Source: Streptomyces sp. CB01635
GTDB taxonomy: Bacteria > Actinomycetota > Actinomycetes > Streptomycetales > Streptomycetaceae
Direction: 5' to 3'
DNA: 64,000 nt
NCBI RefSeq assembly: GCF_002803065.1
Contig: NZ_NNBL01000012.1
Coordinates: 1 to 64,000, forward strand
The notes under the pieces were generated by a model. The model was not told where the DNA came from and searched no databases. It saw nothing but the letters and a program-made list of their open reading frames with translations. Below, piece after piece: positions 56,782 through 64,000 of this stretch; positions within the stretch are counted from its first letter, which is position 1; every line of letters begins with the position of its first letter. A program made the position numbers and the translations under genes.

Positions 56782-57933
56782 TCACGCCCCCCGCAGCAGC
56801 AATGCCGACGTAGGTACCCCCTCGCCCGCCGTCACCAGGCATGTCCCCGCGTCCGGCACCTGCGCCGTGCTGATGCCGCGTAGCTGTTTCACGCCTTCGT
56901 TGATCAGGTTGAAGCCGTGGACGTACGCCTCACTGAGGCCGCCGCCGCCCGTGTTCAGCGGCAGGCGTCCGCCGATCTCCAGCGCCCCGCCCTCCGTGAA
57001 CGCCCCGCCCTCGCCCCGCCCGCAGAACCCGTACCCCTCCAGGGACAGCGGGATCAGTGGCGTGAACGCGTCGTAGATCTGGGCGACGTCCACGTCCTCC
57101 GGCCCGAAGTCGGCCTGTTTCCACAGGTGTCGGGCGGCGGTCCAGGCCGGACCCGTCAGCGGATCGTCGTTCCAGTAGTTGACCATCCCGTGATGCTGGG
57201 ACGGCAGCCCCTGCGCGACCGAGTGCACGTACACCGGCTTCTGGCGGCAGTCGCGCGCTCGCTCGGCGGAGACGATGACGCACGCCAACGCGCCGTCCGT
57301 CTCCAGGCAGTTGTCGAAGAGGCAGAGCGGCTCGCTGATCATGCGGGCCGTCATATACATGTCGCGCGTCAGCGGCCGCTCGTACATCATCGCGGCCGGG
57401 TTCTGGTTGGCGCGGTTGCGGCAGGCGAGCGCGACGTTGAAGAGGTGGTCCCTGGTCGCCCCGTACTCGTGCATGTAGCGCCGCGCGAGCATCGCGATCT
57501 CGTCGGCGGGGCGCAGCAGCCCGTACGGGCGGGTCCACTGTGCCGGCGTCGGCAGCTGGACGGCCGTGTTCTTCCACGGGCGCGGCCCCGACCCCCGTTT
57601 GCGCGAGCGCCAGGCGACCCCGACACTCGCCTGCCCCGTGGCGACGGCGGCGGCCAGGTGCGCGACCGTCGCGCACGATCCGCCGCCCCCGAATCCGACC
57701 TTGCTGAAGAAGGTCACGTCCCCCGCACCGACGGCCTTGGCGACCTCGACCTCGTCGGTCTCCTCCATCGTGTACGAGGCGAAGGCGTCGACCTCGGACG
57801 GCGCGATCCCGGCGTCGTCGAGCGCGGCGAGAATCGCCCGGCACGCCAACGTCTTCTCACTCTCGGGGAGTTGTTTGCCGAAGGGCGTCTGCCCGATCCC
57901 CACTATGGCCGTCGCGTCCTTGAGCCCCGCCAT
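56782..57933 (-). CDS. SCP2-type thiolase / lipid-transfer protein (second copy)
   Basis: This gene encodes 383 residues from ATG 57933, with GGAGGTGG seven bases upstream. The thiolase fold is shown by ATAIVGIGQTPFGKQLPES, GFGGGGSCATVAHLAAAVAT and the C-terminal IYDAFTPLIPLSLEGYGFCG, then RGEGGAF. The canonical nucleophile cysteine position appears to be glycine, although a cysteine occurs three residues on (GGGSCA). With the adjacent DUF35 and enoyl-CoA hydratase genes it forms a likely aldol-cleavage module comparable to Ltp2-ChsH2. Two perfect operators lie upstream. Confidence 0.87.
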   Translation of the reverse strand: MAGLKDATAIVGIGQTPFGKQLPESEKTLACRAILAALDDAGIAPSEVDAFASYTMEETDEVEVAKAVGAGDVTFFSKVGFGGGGSCATVAHLAAAVATGQASVGVAWRSRKRGSGPRPWKNTAVQLPTPAQWTRPYGLLRPADEIAMLARRYMHEYGATRDHLFNVALACRNRANQNPAAMMYERPLTRDMYMTARMISEPLCLFDNCLETDGALACVIVSAERARDCRQKPVYVHSVAQGLPSQHHGMVNYWNDDPLTGPAWTAARHLWKQADFGPEDVDVAQIYDAFTPLIPLSLEGYGFCGRGEGGAFTEGGALEIGGRLPLNTGGGGLSEAYVHGFNLINEGVKQLRGISTAQVPDAGTCLVTAGEGVPTSALLLRGA

Positions 57934-57981
57934 CGCAAGCCACCTCCGCGCGTCGTGATGCCACCACGATCGTCCCGTCTG

Positions 57982-57996
57982 CTGACAGCGCGTCAG
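57982..57996. promoter_or_regulatory. Operator CTGAC-N5-GTCAG (site 11)
   Basis: CTGACAGCGCGTCAG has perfect arms. It lies 49 bp upstream of the second thiolase start and forms a tandem pair with site 12, centres 27 bp apart. Confidence 0.8.
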
Positions 57997-58008
57997 GCTA
58001 CCGTTAAT

Positions 58009-58023
58009 CTGACGGATAGTCAG
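58009..58023. promoter_or_regulatory. Operator CTGAC-N5-GTCAG (site 12)
   Basis: CTGACGGATAGTCAG has perfect arms. It lies 34 bp before the AMP-forming ligase start and upstream of the divergent thiolase gene. Confidence 0.8.
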
Positions 58024-58056
58024 CTACGGGTCGGCTACGGGTGTGGAGGTCGTGCG

Positions 58057-59640
58057 ATGCGCGGGGACCTGGAGTGGGGCACCGTTCCCCAACTGGTGCG
58101 TGCGGCAGCCGAACGGTACGGGGAGCGTGAGGCCGTCGTCGAGGGCCGTACGCGCATCTCGTACGCGGAACTCGGCGACCGCGTCGAACGAGCCGCCGCC
58201 GCGTGCATCGCGAGCGGCGTCGAGACGGGTGACCGGGTGGCGATCTGGGCGCCCAACACCCTCGACTGGATCGTCTCCGCCCTTGGCGCGGTGAGCGCGG
58301 GCGCGGTCCTCGTCCCCCTCAACACCCGCTTCAAAGGTACGGAGGCGGCCTACATCCTGGCCCGCTCCCGCGCGAAGCTCCTGTTCGTGACGGGCACGTT
58401 CCTCGGCACCTCGTACGTGGCATCCCTGCGCCGGGCGAACGCCGAACTCCCGCACCTGGAACAGGTCGTTGTCCTCGCCGACACGGCCCCGGACACCTCC
58501 CCCGCCGAAGATGACCCGCGCGTATGGCGGACCTGGAAGGACTTCCTGGCGGGCGGCGAGGGAATCTCGGGCGAGACGGTCCGGGCCCGCGCGGCGGGAA
58601 TCGCCCCGACCTCCCTCTCCGACATCATCTTCACCTCGGGCACCACGGGCCGCCCCAAGGGCGCGGTGATCACCCACGCCCAGACCCTGCGCGGCTACGC
58701 GATCTGGTCCGACCTCGCCGGCCTCCGCGAAGGCGACCGCTATCTCATCGTGAACCCGTTCTTCCACACCTTCGGCTACAAGGCGGGCATCATCGCCTGC
58801 CTGATGCGCGGCGCGACGATGGTCCCGCAGCCCGTCTTCAACGTGGATACGGTCCTCGCCAACATCGCCGCCGAACGCATCTCCGTACTCCCCGGCCCGC
58901 CCACGCTCCACCAGTCACTCCTGGACCACCCGAACCGCACCTCCCACGACCTGTCGGCGCTACGACTCGTGGTGACAGGCGCGGCGGTGGTCCCCCTCCA
59001 GCTCGTCGAGCGCCTCCGCTCCGAACTCCACATCGACACCGTCCTCACCGCATACGGCCTCTCCGAGGCGAGCGGCATCGTGACGATGTGCCGTCGCGGC
59101 GACGAGGCGTCGGTGATCGCGTCGACGTCCGGCCGGGCGATACCCGACACGGAGGTGCGCGTGGACGCGCCCGGCCCCGGCGAACCCGGCGAGGTCCTGG
59201 TCCGCGGCTTCAACGTCATGAGCGGCTACTTCGAGGACGAGGACTCGACCCGCGAGGCGTTCACGGAGGACGGCTGGCTACGGACGGGCGACGTGGGCGT
59301 GCTGTCCGACTCGGGAAACCTCCGTATCACCGACCGGATCAAGGACATGTTCATCGTCGGCGGCTTCAACGCCTACCCGGCCGAGATAGAGCAGCTCCTC
59401 GGTCTCCACCCGCACGTGGCCGACGTCGCCGTGATCGGCGTCCCGGACGGACGGCTCGGCGAGGTCGGCAAGGCGTACGTCGTACGGCGCCCGGGCTCCG
59501 TCCTCACGGCCGACGACCTGATCGCCTGGTCCCGCCGCGAGATGGCGAACTACAAGGTGCCGCGAGAAGTGGAATTCGTGCCCGAACTCCCGCGCAACGC
59601 GAGCGGGAAGGTGGTGAAGGGGGAGTTGCGGGGCCGGTGA
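58057..59640 (+). CDS. AMP-forming acyl-CoA synthetase (FadD3-like)
   Basis: This gene encodes 527 residues from ATG 58057, with GGAGG upstream. ANL motifs are complete: IIFTSGTTGRPKGAVITHAQ (about 187-206), AYGLSEASGIV near 332, GWLRTGDVGVL near 408, and the hinge/A10 region RIKDMFIVGGFNAYPAEIEQ and NASGKVVKGELR with the catalytic lysine. By memory it resembles FadD3-type ligases that activate polycyclic propanoates. It is divergent from the thiolase gene with tandem operators between them. Its last 91 bp overlap the opposite-strand nuclease-fold gene. Confidence 0.9.
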   Translation: MRGDLEWGTVPQLVRAAAERYGEREAVVEGRTRISYAELGDRVERAAAACIASGVETGDRVAIWAPNTLDWIVSALGAVSAGAVLVPLNTRFKGTEAAYILARSRAKLLFVTGTFLGTSYVASLRRANAELPHLEQVVVLADTAPDTSPAEDDPRVWRTWKDFLAGGEGISGETVRARAAGIAPTSLSDIIFTSGTTGRPKGAVITHAQTLRGYAIWSDLAGLREGDRYLIVNPFFHTFGYKAGIIACLMRGATMVPQPVFNVDTVLANIAAERISVLPGPPTLHQSLLDHPNRTSHDLSALRLVVTGAAVVPLQLVERLRSELHIDTVLTAYGLSEASGIVTMCRRGDEASVIASTSGRAIPDTEVRVDAPGPGEPGEVLVRGFNVMSGYFEDEDSTREAFTEDGWLRTGDVGVLSDSGNLRITDRIKDMFIVGGFNAYPAEIEQLLGLHPHVADVAVIGVPDGRLGEVGKAYVVRRPGSVLTADDLIAWSRREMANYKVPREVEFVPELPRNASGKVVKGELRGR

Positions 59641-60575
59641 GCCACCGTGGTCGGTAGCTGTCCGAGGGCGGCACGGATCTCGTCAATCGTCCGCCCGGGC
59701 CGCTGGAAGACGTCGGTGGCGGTGTAGCGAAGGAGGAGGCGGACCTCCGGGCACTGGAGGACCTGGTTGAAGCGGTCAATGTCCTTCCGGTGTGCCTCCC
59801 GGGAGCCGTGGTACGCGTAGCCCTCGATCTCGACGGCGAGCCCTTCCGCCCGGAACAGGAAGTCCAGAAAGCGGCGCCGCCCGTCCGGCGTACGCAGTTC
59901 CACCTGGCTCTCGGGGCAAAGGCCCGCGTCGTGCAGGCGCAGGCGGGCGATTGTCTCGGTGGGGGACCCGGCGCCGGGGTCCGCGAGCTTCAGCAGGCCC
60001 CGGCCACGGGACGCCCCGAGCAGCGGCGCGTCCAGCTCGGCGGCGAGCACGGCGGCGGTCGTGAGCGGGGCCCGGCGCACGTGGCCCACCCTGCGCCGGG
60101 TGAGCGCCGACTCGACGGCGACCAGCGCGTCGTCCCTCGGACCGGCCCGCAGCAGATCGGCGACGGTGCGGTTCACGTGTGTGAGGCGCAGCCCCCACCG
60201 CACCGCGATCTCGCTCGGCGCGAGGGGCATGCGGTGGACGCGGACCCCCGTCCCCTCCCTGCGGATCGTGAGCCCGGGGTCGGTGAAGTCCAGGGTGTGG
60301 GTCCCGTGCGCGGGGGTGAGCGTCTCGATCCGCCAGAGCGCGGCGGCGCAGCGATGACTGACGACGAGCCCCGGCTTGAGCAGCTGCACGGCGCGGAGGT
60401 GTAGCGGCAGGTCCGGCCTGCGCCCCGGCTCGCCCCACGCCCCGGCGCGCAGCCGAACCCAGCCTTCGCTGCGCAGCCGCCGCGTGAGCGTGCGCGGCGC
60501 CCACCCGGCCTCAAGCGCGATGGAGGTGAGCAGTACCCCGCCCTGCACCAACGCCCGCAATTCCGTCCCCGCCAT
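59550..60575 (-). CDS. DUF559-type nuclease-fold protein with AbiEi-like N-terminal region
   Basis: This gene encodes 341 residues from ATG 60575. The N-terminal part (LLTSIALEAGWAPRTLTRRL, LLKPGLVVSHRCAAALWRIE) resembles the winged-helix/AbiEi antitoxin-like proteins. The C-terminal part (about 235-308), with FLDFLFRAEGLAVEIEGYAY, then H-x-D-x2-R in HRKDIDRFNQ and EVRLLLRYTATDVFQ, is a Vsr/DUF559-like endonuclease fold. No toxin partner is adjacent. The last roughly 30 residues (PRNSPFTTFPLALRGSSG and following) are antisense to the ligase gene's 3' end and probably not conserved. Confidence 0.75.
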   Translation of the reverse strand: MAGTELRALVQGGVLLTSIALEAGWAPRTLTRRLRSEGWVRLRAGAWGEPGRRPDLPLHLRAVQLLKPGLVVSHRCAAALWRIETLTPAHGTHTLDFTDPGLTIRREGTGVRVHRMPLAPSEIAVRWGLRLTHVNRTVADLLRAGPRDDALVAVESALTRRRVGHVRRAPLTTAAVLAAELDAPLLGASRGRGLLKLADPGAGSPTETIARLRLHDAGLCPESQVELRTPDGRRRFLDFLFRAEGLAVEIEGYAYHGSREAHRKDIDRFNQVLQCPEVRLLLRYTATDVFQRPGRTIDEIRAALGQLPTTVAHRPRNSPFTTFPLALRGSSGTNSTSRGTL

Positions 60576-60893
60576 GCGACGACTCTGCCGGAACGGTGGA
60601 TTTGGCGCTCCGGCCTGTGGATAACGAGGCCATGGCTGCTGCCGCTCGCTTCGGCGGGCGGCAGCAGCGTCCCGGTGATCGAGAACTGGCGCATCCTGCG
60701 CTGGGCAGCGAACAACAAGGCAGACCCAGCCCCCGCACCGCTACCCGAGCCGGCGCGACGCCGACGCCCGCCACCCCGACGTACCGGCCGCCCAGCGCAA
60801 GGAACGTTCCCCATCCGCAGCGAGAGAGCATCCGCCGGGGTGGACGCCCCCTCACCTACGCCGCCCGAGTCTTCGGCTCCCAATGCGGCACGG
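60576..60893. other. Intergenic region with a C(UUCG)G hairpin
   Basis: These 318 bp hold no supported gene. A single exact TGTGGATAA (60616-60624), the complement of the E. coli-type DnaA box TTATCCACA, and a very stable hairpin (60635-60668) are present. Open frames on both strands here have shadow-like composition. Confidence 0.45.
60635..60668. terminator. Stable hairpin with a UUCG tetraloop
   Basis: GCTGCTGCCGC (60635-60645) pairs perfectly with GCGGCAGCAGC (60658-60668). The stem continues through a T-G wobble and CGC/GCG, closed by a C(TTCG)G tetraloop, giving 15 pairs. No gene ends directly beside it; it may protect or end the GNAT transcript that stops at 60894. Confidence 0.5.
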
Positions 60894-61367
60894 CTACCGC
60901 GCGCTGTCCGGTGTCCAGCGAAGCGTCATGTCGGGCAGGTTCTCCATATTGCGATCACCATCGCTGGTGTCGAGGACGGTGAAACCGTGGCGCTTGTAGA
61001 AGGCGCGGGCTTCGGTGTTCTGCTGAAAGACGTGCAGGGACACCCCCTCAGGACTGTGCCGCCTCACCTCGTCGAGCAGTAGCGTGCCGATTCCCTGCCG
61101 ACGGACGTCCGGACGCAGATAGAGGTCTTCGAGCACGTCACCGTCAAGAGCCGCATAGCCGGCGATCTCCGCATCACGCACCGCGACCCAAGTACGACAT
61201 TGCTTGAGCAGGATGTCCCGGACCCATCGGGTCACCTGCTCGTGATTCCGCTTCTGCGGGGGCAGATAGGGCATGGTCGCCGACCGAGAGGTCATGTGGA
61301 TGCGGGCGATCACGCCTGCATCCGCCTCCGCCGCGCATCGGATACGAGTCTTGCCGTCATCGCTCAC
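60894..61367 (-). CDS. GNAT-family N-acetyltransferase
   Basis: This gene encodes 157 residues from GTG 61367; the RBS is weak. It is a compact GNAT domain: TWVAVRDAEIAGYAALDGDV (about 59-78), DLYLRPDVRRQGIGTLLLDE (about 81-100) with the acetyl-CoA loop R-R-Q-G-I-G, and LHVFQQNTEARAFYKRHGFT (about 111-130). The length and motifs are normal for small-molecule or protein acetyltransferases. The substrate is unknown. It is a single-gene unit. Confidence 0.88.
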   Translation of the reverse strand: MSDDGKTRIRCAAEADAGVIARIHMTSRSATMPYLPPQKRNHEQVTRWVRDILLKQCRTWVAVRDAEIAGYAALDGDVLEDLYLRPDVRRQGIGTLLLDEVRRHSPEGVSLHVFQQNTEARAFYKRHGFTVLDTSDGDRNMENLPDMTLRWTPDSAR

Positions 61368-61613
61368 GTCGGGAACCTACAAGGCCGGCCAAGACTCGAT
61401 CCAGCGGTTAACCCGCTGAAGCGGGACGTCGGGGAGCCGTTGCGGCCAGCGGCGCGGCCCCGGACGCGCAGCCCAACGAATCGCCTGCCGCGCACCGGGT
61501 CCCTTGATGCCCGGGCAGGGCGGGCGGGGATCGGAGGAGATGGGTCAGTGAGGGGGCGCGGTGGCAAGGGCTGGGTGGCCGGGATCTGCCGAACACTGCT
61601 CTCTCGCTGAGCG

Positions 61614-61898
61614 TCAGCGCTTCAGATCGGCTACGAAGGCTGCCCAGGCGGGGGTACGGAAGAGGAGGACGGGGCCGCCGGAGGGGGCGGTTTTGGAGTC
61701 CCGGACGGGCACGAGGGCGGGGTGGCCTTCGGCTCCCTCGACGCAGAGCCCGCCGTCGCCGTTGCGGTAGGCGCTCTTACGCCAGTGCGCGGCGCGCGGG
61801 AAGGCCTCGGCGATCTCGACGCATTCGCCGCCGCTGCCGTTGCTGTACGTGCTCTTCCTCCAGCGCGCGGCACTCAGGTCGAAATCGTTACTTGCCAT
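61614..61898 (-). CDS. DUF397 protein with two repeats
   Basis: This gene encodes 94 residues from ATG 61898. It contains two DUF397-type motifs: ARWRKSTYSNGSGGECVEIA (about 11-30) and HWRKSAYRNGDGGLCVEGAE (about 38-57), with a C-terminal PAWAAFVADLKR. DUF397 proteins are small Streptomyces partners of XRE regulators and RsbW-like ATPases, as in whiJ-type loci, and affect development. Here the gene starts inside the end of the XRE gene (11-bp overlap), so the two are translationally coupled. Confidence 0.9.
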   Translation of the reverse strand: MASNDFDLSAARWRKSTYSNGSGGECVEIAEAFPRAAHWRKSAYRNGDGGLCVEGAEGHPALVPVRDSKTAPSGGPVLLFRTPAWAAFVADLKR

Positions 61899-62730
61899 TT
61901 CGGTAGTCCTCAGCCGCTTCCTCGATCAGGGCGAGGGACGCCTCCGGCGGCAGAGCGGCGGCCCTGAGCAGATCGTACGACCTGCGGTAGTCCTTCACGA
62001 GGGCTGGATAGTCGATGAGTTGGCCGCTGTGGAGACCCTCCGTGTACACCACGGGCGGCGCGTCCGGGAAAGTCATCACCCGGATCATGCCCATCATCAT
62101 TGGGTGAGCGGCCGCAGTTTCCGGAAGGACCTGTAAAACGCTCTGCGTGGACCGGACCAAACGCACGATGTGCCCCAACTGCTCAGCCATCTCGCCCGGC
62201 GGCAGCAGCGGGTTTCGGATCATCGACTCGCGAACGATTCCCCAGAACGTCGGGTGGTCTTCGCGCTCCCAGAGCTTCGCCCGCTTCATACGGGCGCCGA
62301 CCTGCTTGTCGACGGTCTCTGGCCGCAGCCACGGCAGAGAGGTGTGCACGACGGCCGTGGCGTACTCCTCGGTCTGAAGCAACCCGGGCACGATCATCGG
62401 CGCCCAGTCCTCGATGGTCTCCGCGTGCTGTTCCATCTCGGCGACGTCCGCGAAGTACTCCGCGTGCCCCGACTGCCGCGCCTTGCGTGCATCTTCACAA
62501 CGCCGTTGGAAAAAGCCGTCGGTACCGAGCTTCTCGTCCACGTGCCTGGCCAGGTCCAGGGGCATACGGCGCTCGCCGCGCTCGATCTGGCTGAGGAACG
62601 GAACCCCACGGAAGCTTCCTTCCGCCAGTTGTTCGAGGGTGAGCTCCGCCAGTTCCCTCTTGAAGCGCAACTCGGCGCCGTAGAAGGAGGGGACGTTCGC
62701 CGACGCGTCGGGATCCTTGCGGGAGGACAC
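61888..62730 (-). CDS. XRE-family helix-turn-helix regulator (DUF5753 type)
   Basis: This gene encodes 280 residues from GTG 62730. The N-terminal HTH covers about 16-70 (ELRFKRELAELTLEQLAEGS, PFLSQIERGERRMPLDLARH). The long C-terminal region is the DUF5753 ligand-like domain (about 95-270, ETIEDWAPMIVPGLLQTEEY and FPDAPPVVYTEGLHSGQL). It matches the WhiJ-like regulators of Streptomyces, which usually repress development genes and are relieved by a DUF397 partner. It is followed by such a partner and is divergent from an RsbW-like ATPase gene. Confidence 0.9.
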   Translation of the reverse strand: MSSRKDPDASANVPSFYGAELRFKRELAELTLEQLAEGSFRGVPFLSQIERGERRMPLDLARHVDEKLGTDGFFQRRCEDARKARQSGHAEYFADVAEMEQHAETIEDWAPMIVPGLLQTEEYATAVVHTSLPWLRPETVDKQVGARMKRAKLWEREDHPTFWGIVRESMIRNPLLPPGEMAEQLGHIVRLVRSTQSVLQVLPETAAAHPMMMGMIRVMTFPDAPPVVYTEGLHSGQLIDYPALVKDYRRSYDLLRAAALPPEASLALIEEAAEDYRNGK

Positions 62731-62849
62731 AACTCACCACCACCGTTTGCCAGTTGCTCTGCGTAACCCAAACCCCTTTCACGCTACGCCGCCCACCGCC
62801 ACTGTGTGACTGATTCATCACGGAGTGCACTCGACGGGAAGGCGTACGC

Positions 62850-63269
62850 ATGCACCACCAAACCCCCACCGCTGCCGGCGCGGAGGTAGTGAGCCCGCCT
62901 GAACTGGCCGTCGAGCTGCTCGCCGTTCCGAAGGCCGTGCCGGAGCTGCGCAGAACGGTGCGCGGGCACTTGGGTGCGGCCTGCTCCGAAGTGCAGCTCT
63001 GTGTGAGCGAGTTGCTGGGGAATGTGATCCGGCATGTGGGGGAGGGGACGCCGGTTCGGGTGCGGGTGGCGCGGTTGGAGGGTGCCGGGGTCCGGGTCGA
63101 GGTCACGGATCCCGACCCGCGCGTCCTCCCCGTGCTCCTGTGCGCGACGGGTGAGGACGAGTCGGGGCGGGGCCTCGTACTGCTGGACGCGGTGGCGCTC
63201 AGGTGGGGCGTGGAACAGGGCGCGGCGTCGAAGACGGTGTGGTGTGAGGTCGAAGCGGGGGAGGAGTAG
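62850..63269 (+). CDS. RsbW-like ATPase (histidine-kinase fold)
   Basis: This gene encodes 139 residues from ATG 62850. GHKL motifs are the N box CSEVQLCVSELLGNVIRHVG (about 45-64), G1 region VEVTDPDPRVLPV (about 83-95) and G2 box DESGRGLVLLDAVALRWG (about 103-120). It is the third member of the common trio with the divergent XRE and DUF397 genes. Proteins of this kind are AbaA/RsbW-like regulators in antibiotic and sporulation control. The next small gene starts on its stop codon. Confidence 0.87.
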   Translation: MHHQTPTAAGAEVVSPPELAVELLAVPKAVPELRRTVRGHLGAACSEVQLCVSELLGNVIRHVGEGTPVRVRVARLEGAGVRVEVTDPDPRVLPVLLCATGEDESGRGLVLLDAVALRWGVEQGAASKTVWCEVEAGEE

Positions 63270-63508
63270 TGCTGCTCGCGCTGCTGGGGCGGGTGCTTGC
63301 GTGGCTGTTGCCGGGCGGGGGCACCCGGCGCCGGGCCGTCTCGGCGGCGAGGCCGGTGCCGGTCGCGCCGCCGCCCCCGCGCGCGCGGCCCCGTAGCCCG
63401 TACGCCCGTGAGGCGGCGGCGGACTACCGGGTCGACGTGTCCGACGAGCCGCTGACCCGCCCCTACTACCGCTACTACCGCCCGACGGAATCCATGTGCG
63501 CCGGTTGA
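63269..63508 (+). CDS. Small hypothetical protein coupled to the ATPase gene
   Basis: This gene encodes 79 residues from GTG 63269, which shares one base with the ATPase stop codon. A short hydrophobic N terminus (LLALLGRVLAWLLPGG) may anchor it in the membrane. The rest is basic and proline-rich (PVPVAPPPPRARPRSPYA) and ends with a Tyr/Arg-rich PYYRYYRPTE. No domain was recognised. Third-position GC is high, supporting real coding. Confidence 0.6.
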   Translation: MLLALLGRVLAWLLPGGGTRRRAVSAARPVPVAPPPPRARPRSPYAREAAADYRVDVSDEPLTRPYYRYYRPTESMCAG

Positions 63509-63533
63509 CCGGCTTGGGGAACACTGCCCGGAT

Positions 63534-64000
63534 GAGCGCCGAAGCCTCCCGGACACCGCAGGAACGGGCCCTTCGTCATGTCGCCTCCGTGGCGTCGGGC
63601 CCGCCGGTGGACTCGTCGCTGCGGGTGACGCTCAACTTCCACCCCGACCGCCTGCTGCACGGCAAGCCGATCCTGGACGCGCTGGCGGACGACGGCGTCT
63701 ACCGCTCGCAGTTCGTCACGGGGACGAGTAATGGTGGGCTGACCGCGTATCCCGGCGGAGACCGGTGGCGCTGGGAGAGCCGGATCTTCGACGCTTCGTA
63801 CGACGAGGCGCCTGCTCAAGATCGGCCGGTCTACGGGGCGTTGAACTTCCGTCGTAAGGCGATGGGTGGGGCGCCGCGGTTCGGCTCGGCCCACTTCCGG
63901 CTGACTGCCGAGGCCGTGGCGCGGACGACGTTCTGCTACCCGGACAGTTTCCTTGAGCCTTCGGACTTCGGTGTCGCCGATCGCATGGGGCTCATCGGCC
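63534..64000 (+). CDS. DUF3626 family protein (5' part, runs off the window)
   Basis: The frame from ATG 63534 stays open to the window edge (155 complete codons). It opens with a helical stretch (RTPQERALRHVASVASG), followed by SSLRVTLNFHPDRLL and FVTGTSNGGLTAYPGGDRWR, then RPVYGALNFRRKAMGGAPRF. I recognise the NFHPDR and YGALN segments from DUF3626, a family with possible toxin or ADP-ribosyl-type folds but no established activity. The 3' end is missing, so its completeness is unknown. Confidence 0.75.

Overview
This is a GC-rich actinobacterial chromosome segment, almost certainly from Streptomyces. Codons end overwhelmingly in G or C, starts are often GTG, and neighbouring genes are coupled through GTGA/ATGA overlaps. 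The genes include close relatives of the S. coelicolor iron regulator DmdR1 and the antibiotic-regulating kinase AfsK. From memory the gene order broadly follows the S. coelicolor SCO4384-SCO4424 region. No tRNA, rRNA, CRISPR array, transposase or prophage is visible. The species cannot be named from the sequence alone.

Layout. 0-22 kb is mostly core genome: two small proteins, an enoyl-CoA hydratase/TetR pair, a citrate synthase homologue, pdxH, an alpha/beta hydrolase, dmdR1, a SIS-domain protein, a PAS/GAF sensor, purU, an ABC-type binding lipoprotein, a proline-rich membrane protein with repeated DATQY motifs, a TPR/HTH regulator, a primase/polymerase-like protein, an ABC exporter pair, a sigma/anti-sigma pair, a STAS protein and an EF-hand protein. 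22-50 kb and 55-60 kb hold a dispersed set of acyl-CoA catabolic genes: two AMP-forming acyl-CoA ligases, one ADP-forming ligase, four acyl-CoA dehydrogenase (ACAD) subunits, two crotonases, two SCP2-type thiolases, two DUF35 OB-fold proteins, an SDR, a zinc alcohol dehydrogenase, an amidohydrolase, a cyclase/hydrolase, a flavin reductase, a flavin monooxygenase, a DoxX protein and an F420-type nitroreductase. They are interleaved with unrelated genes (AraC, MFS, GNATs, an APC permease, a TPR protein with a TTA codon). afsK lies at 51.5-53.9 kb. 59.5-64 kb holds a nuclease-fold protein, a GNAT, a regulatory trio (DUF397 / XRE / RsbW-like ATPase) and the start of a DUF3626 gene.

How the genes work together. 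The strongest signal is a palindromic operator, CTGAC-N5-GTCAG, usually CTGACG-N3-CGTCAG. I found it 12 times (7 perfect, 5 with one mismatch), almost always in the promoter regions of the catabolic genes and nowhere else I noticed. One near-perfect copy overlaps the start codon of a TetR gene (49.6-50.3 kb). I infer that this TetR protein represses itself and a dispersed regulon that activates a carboxylic acid as a CoA thioester, dehydrogenates and hydrates it, and probably cleaves it by retro-aldol chemistry through DUF35/thiolase pairs. The substrate is unknown.

Other notable sequence signals: a 23-bp palindrome made of two consensus DnaA boxes inside the cyclase gene, written in rare codons; a 7 x 12-bp tandem repeat in a regulated divergent promoter; a promoter with a 12-codon leader ORF and a large inverted repeat downstream of purU; and the only in-frame TTA (bldA) codon I noticed in the window.
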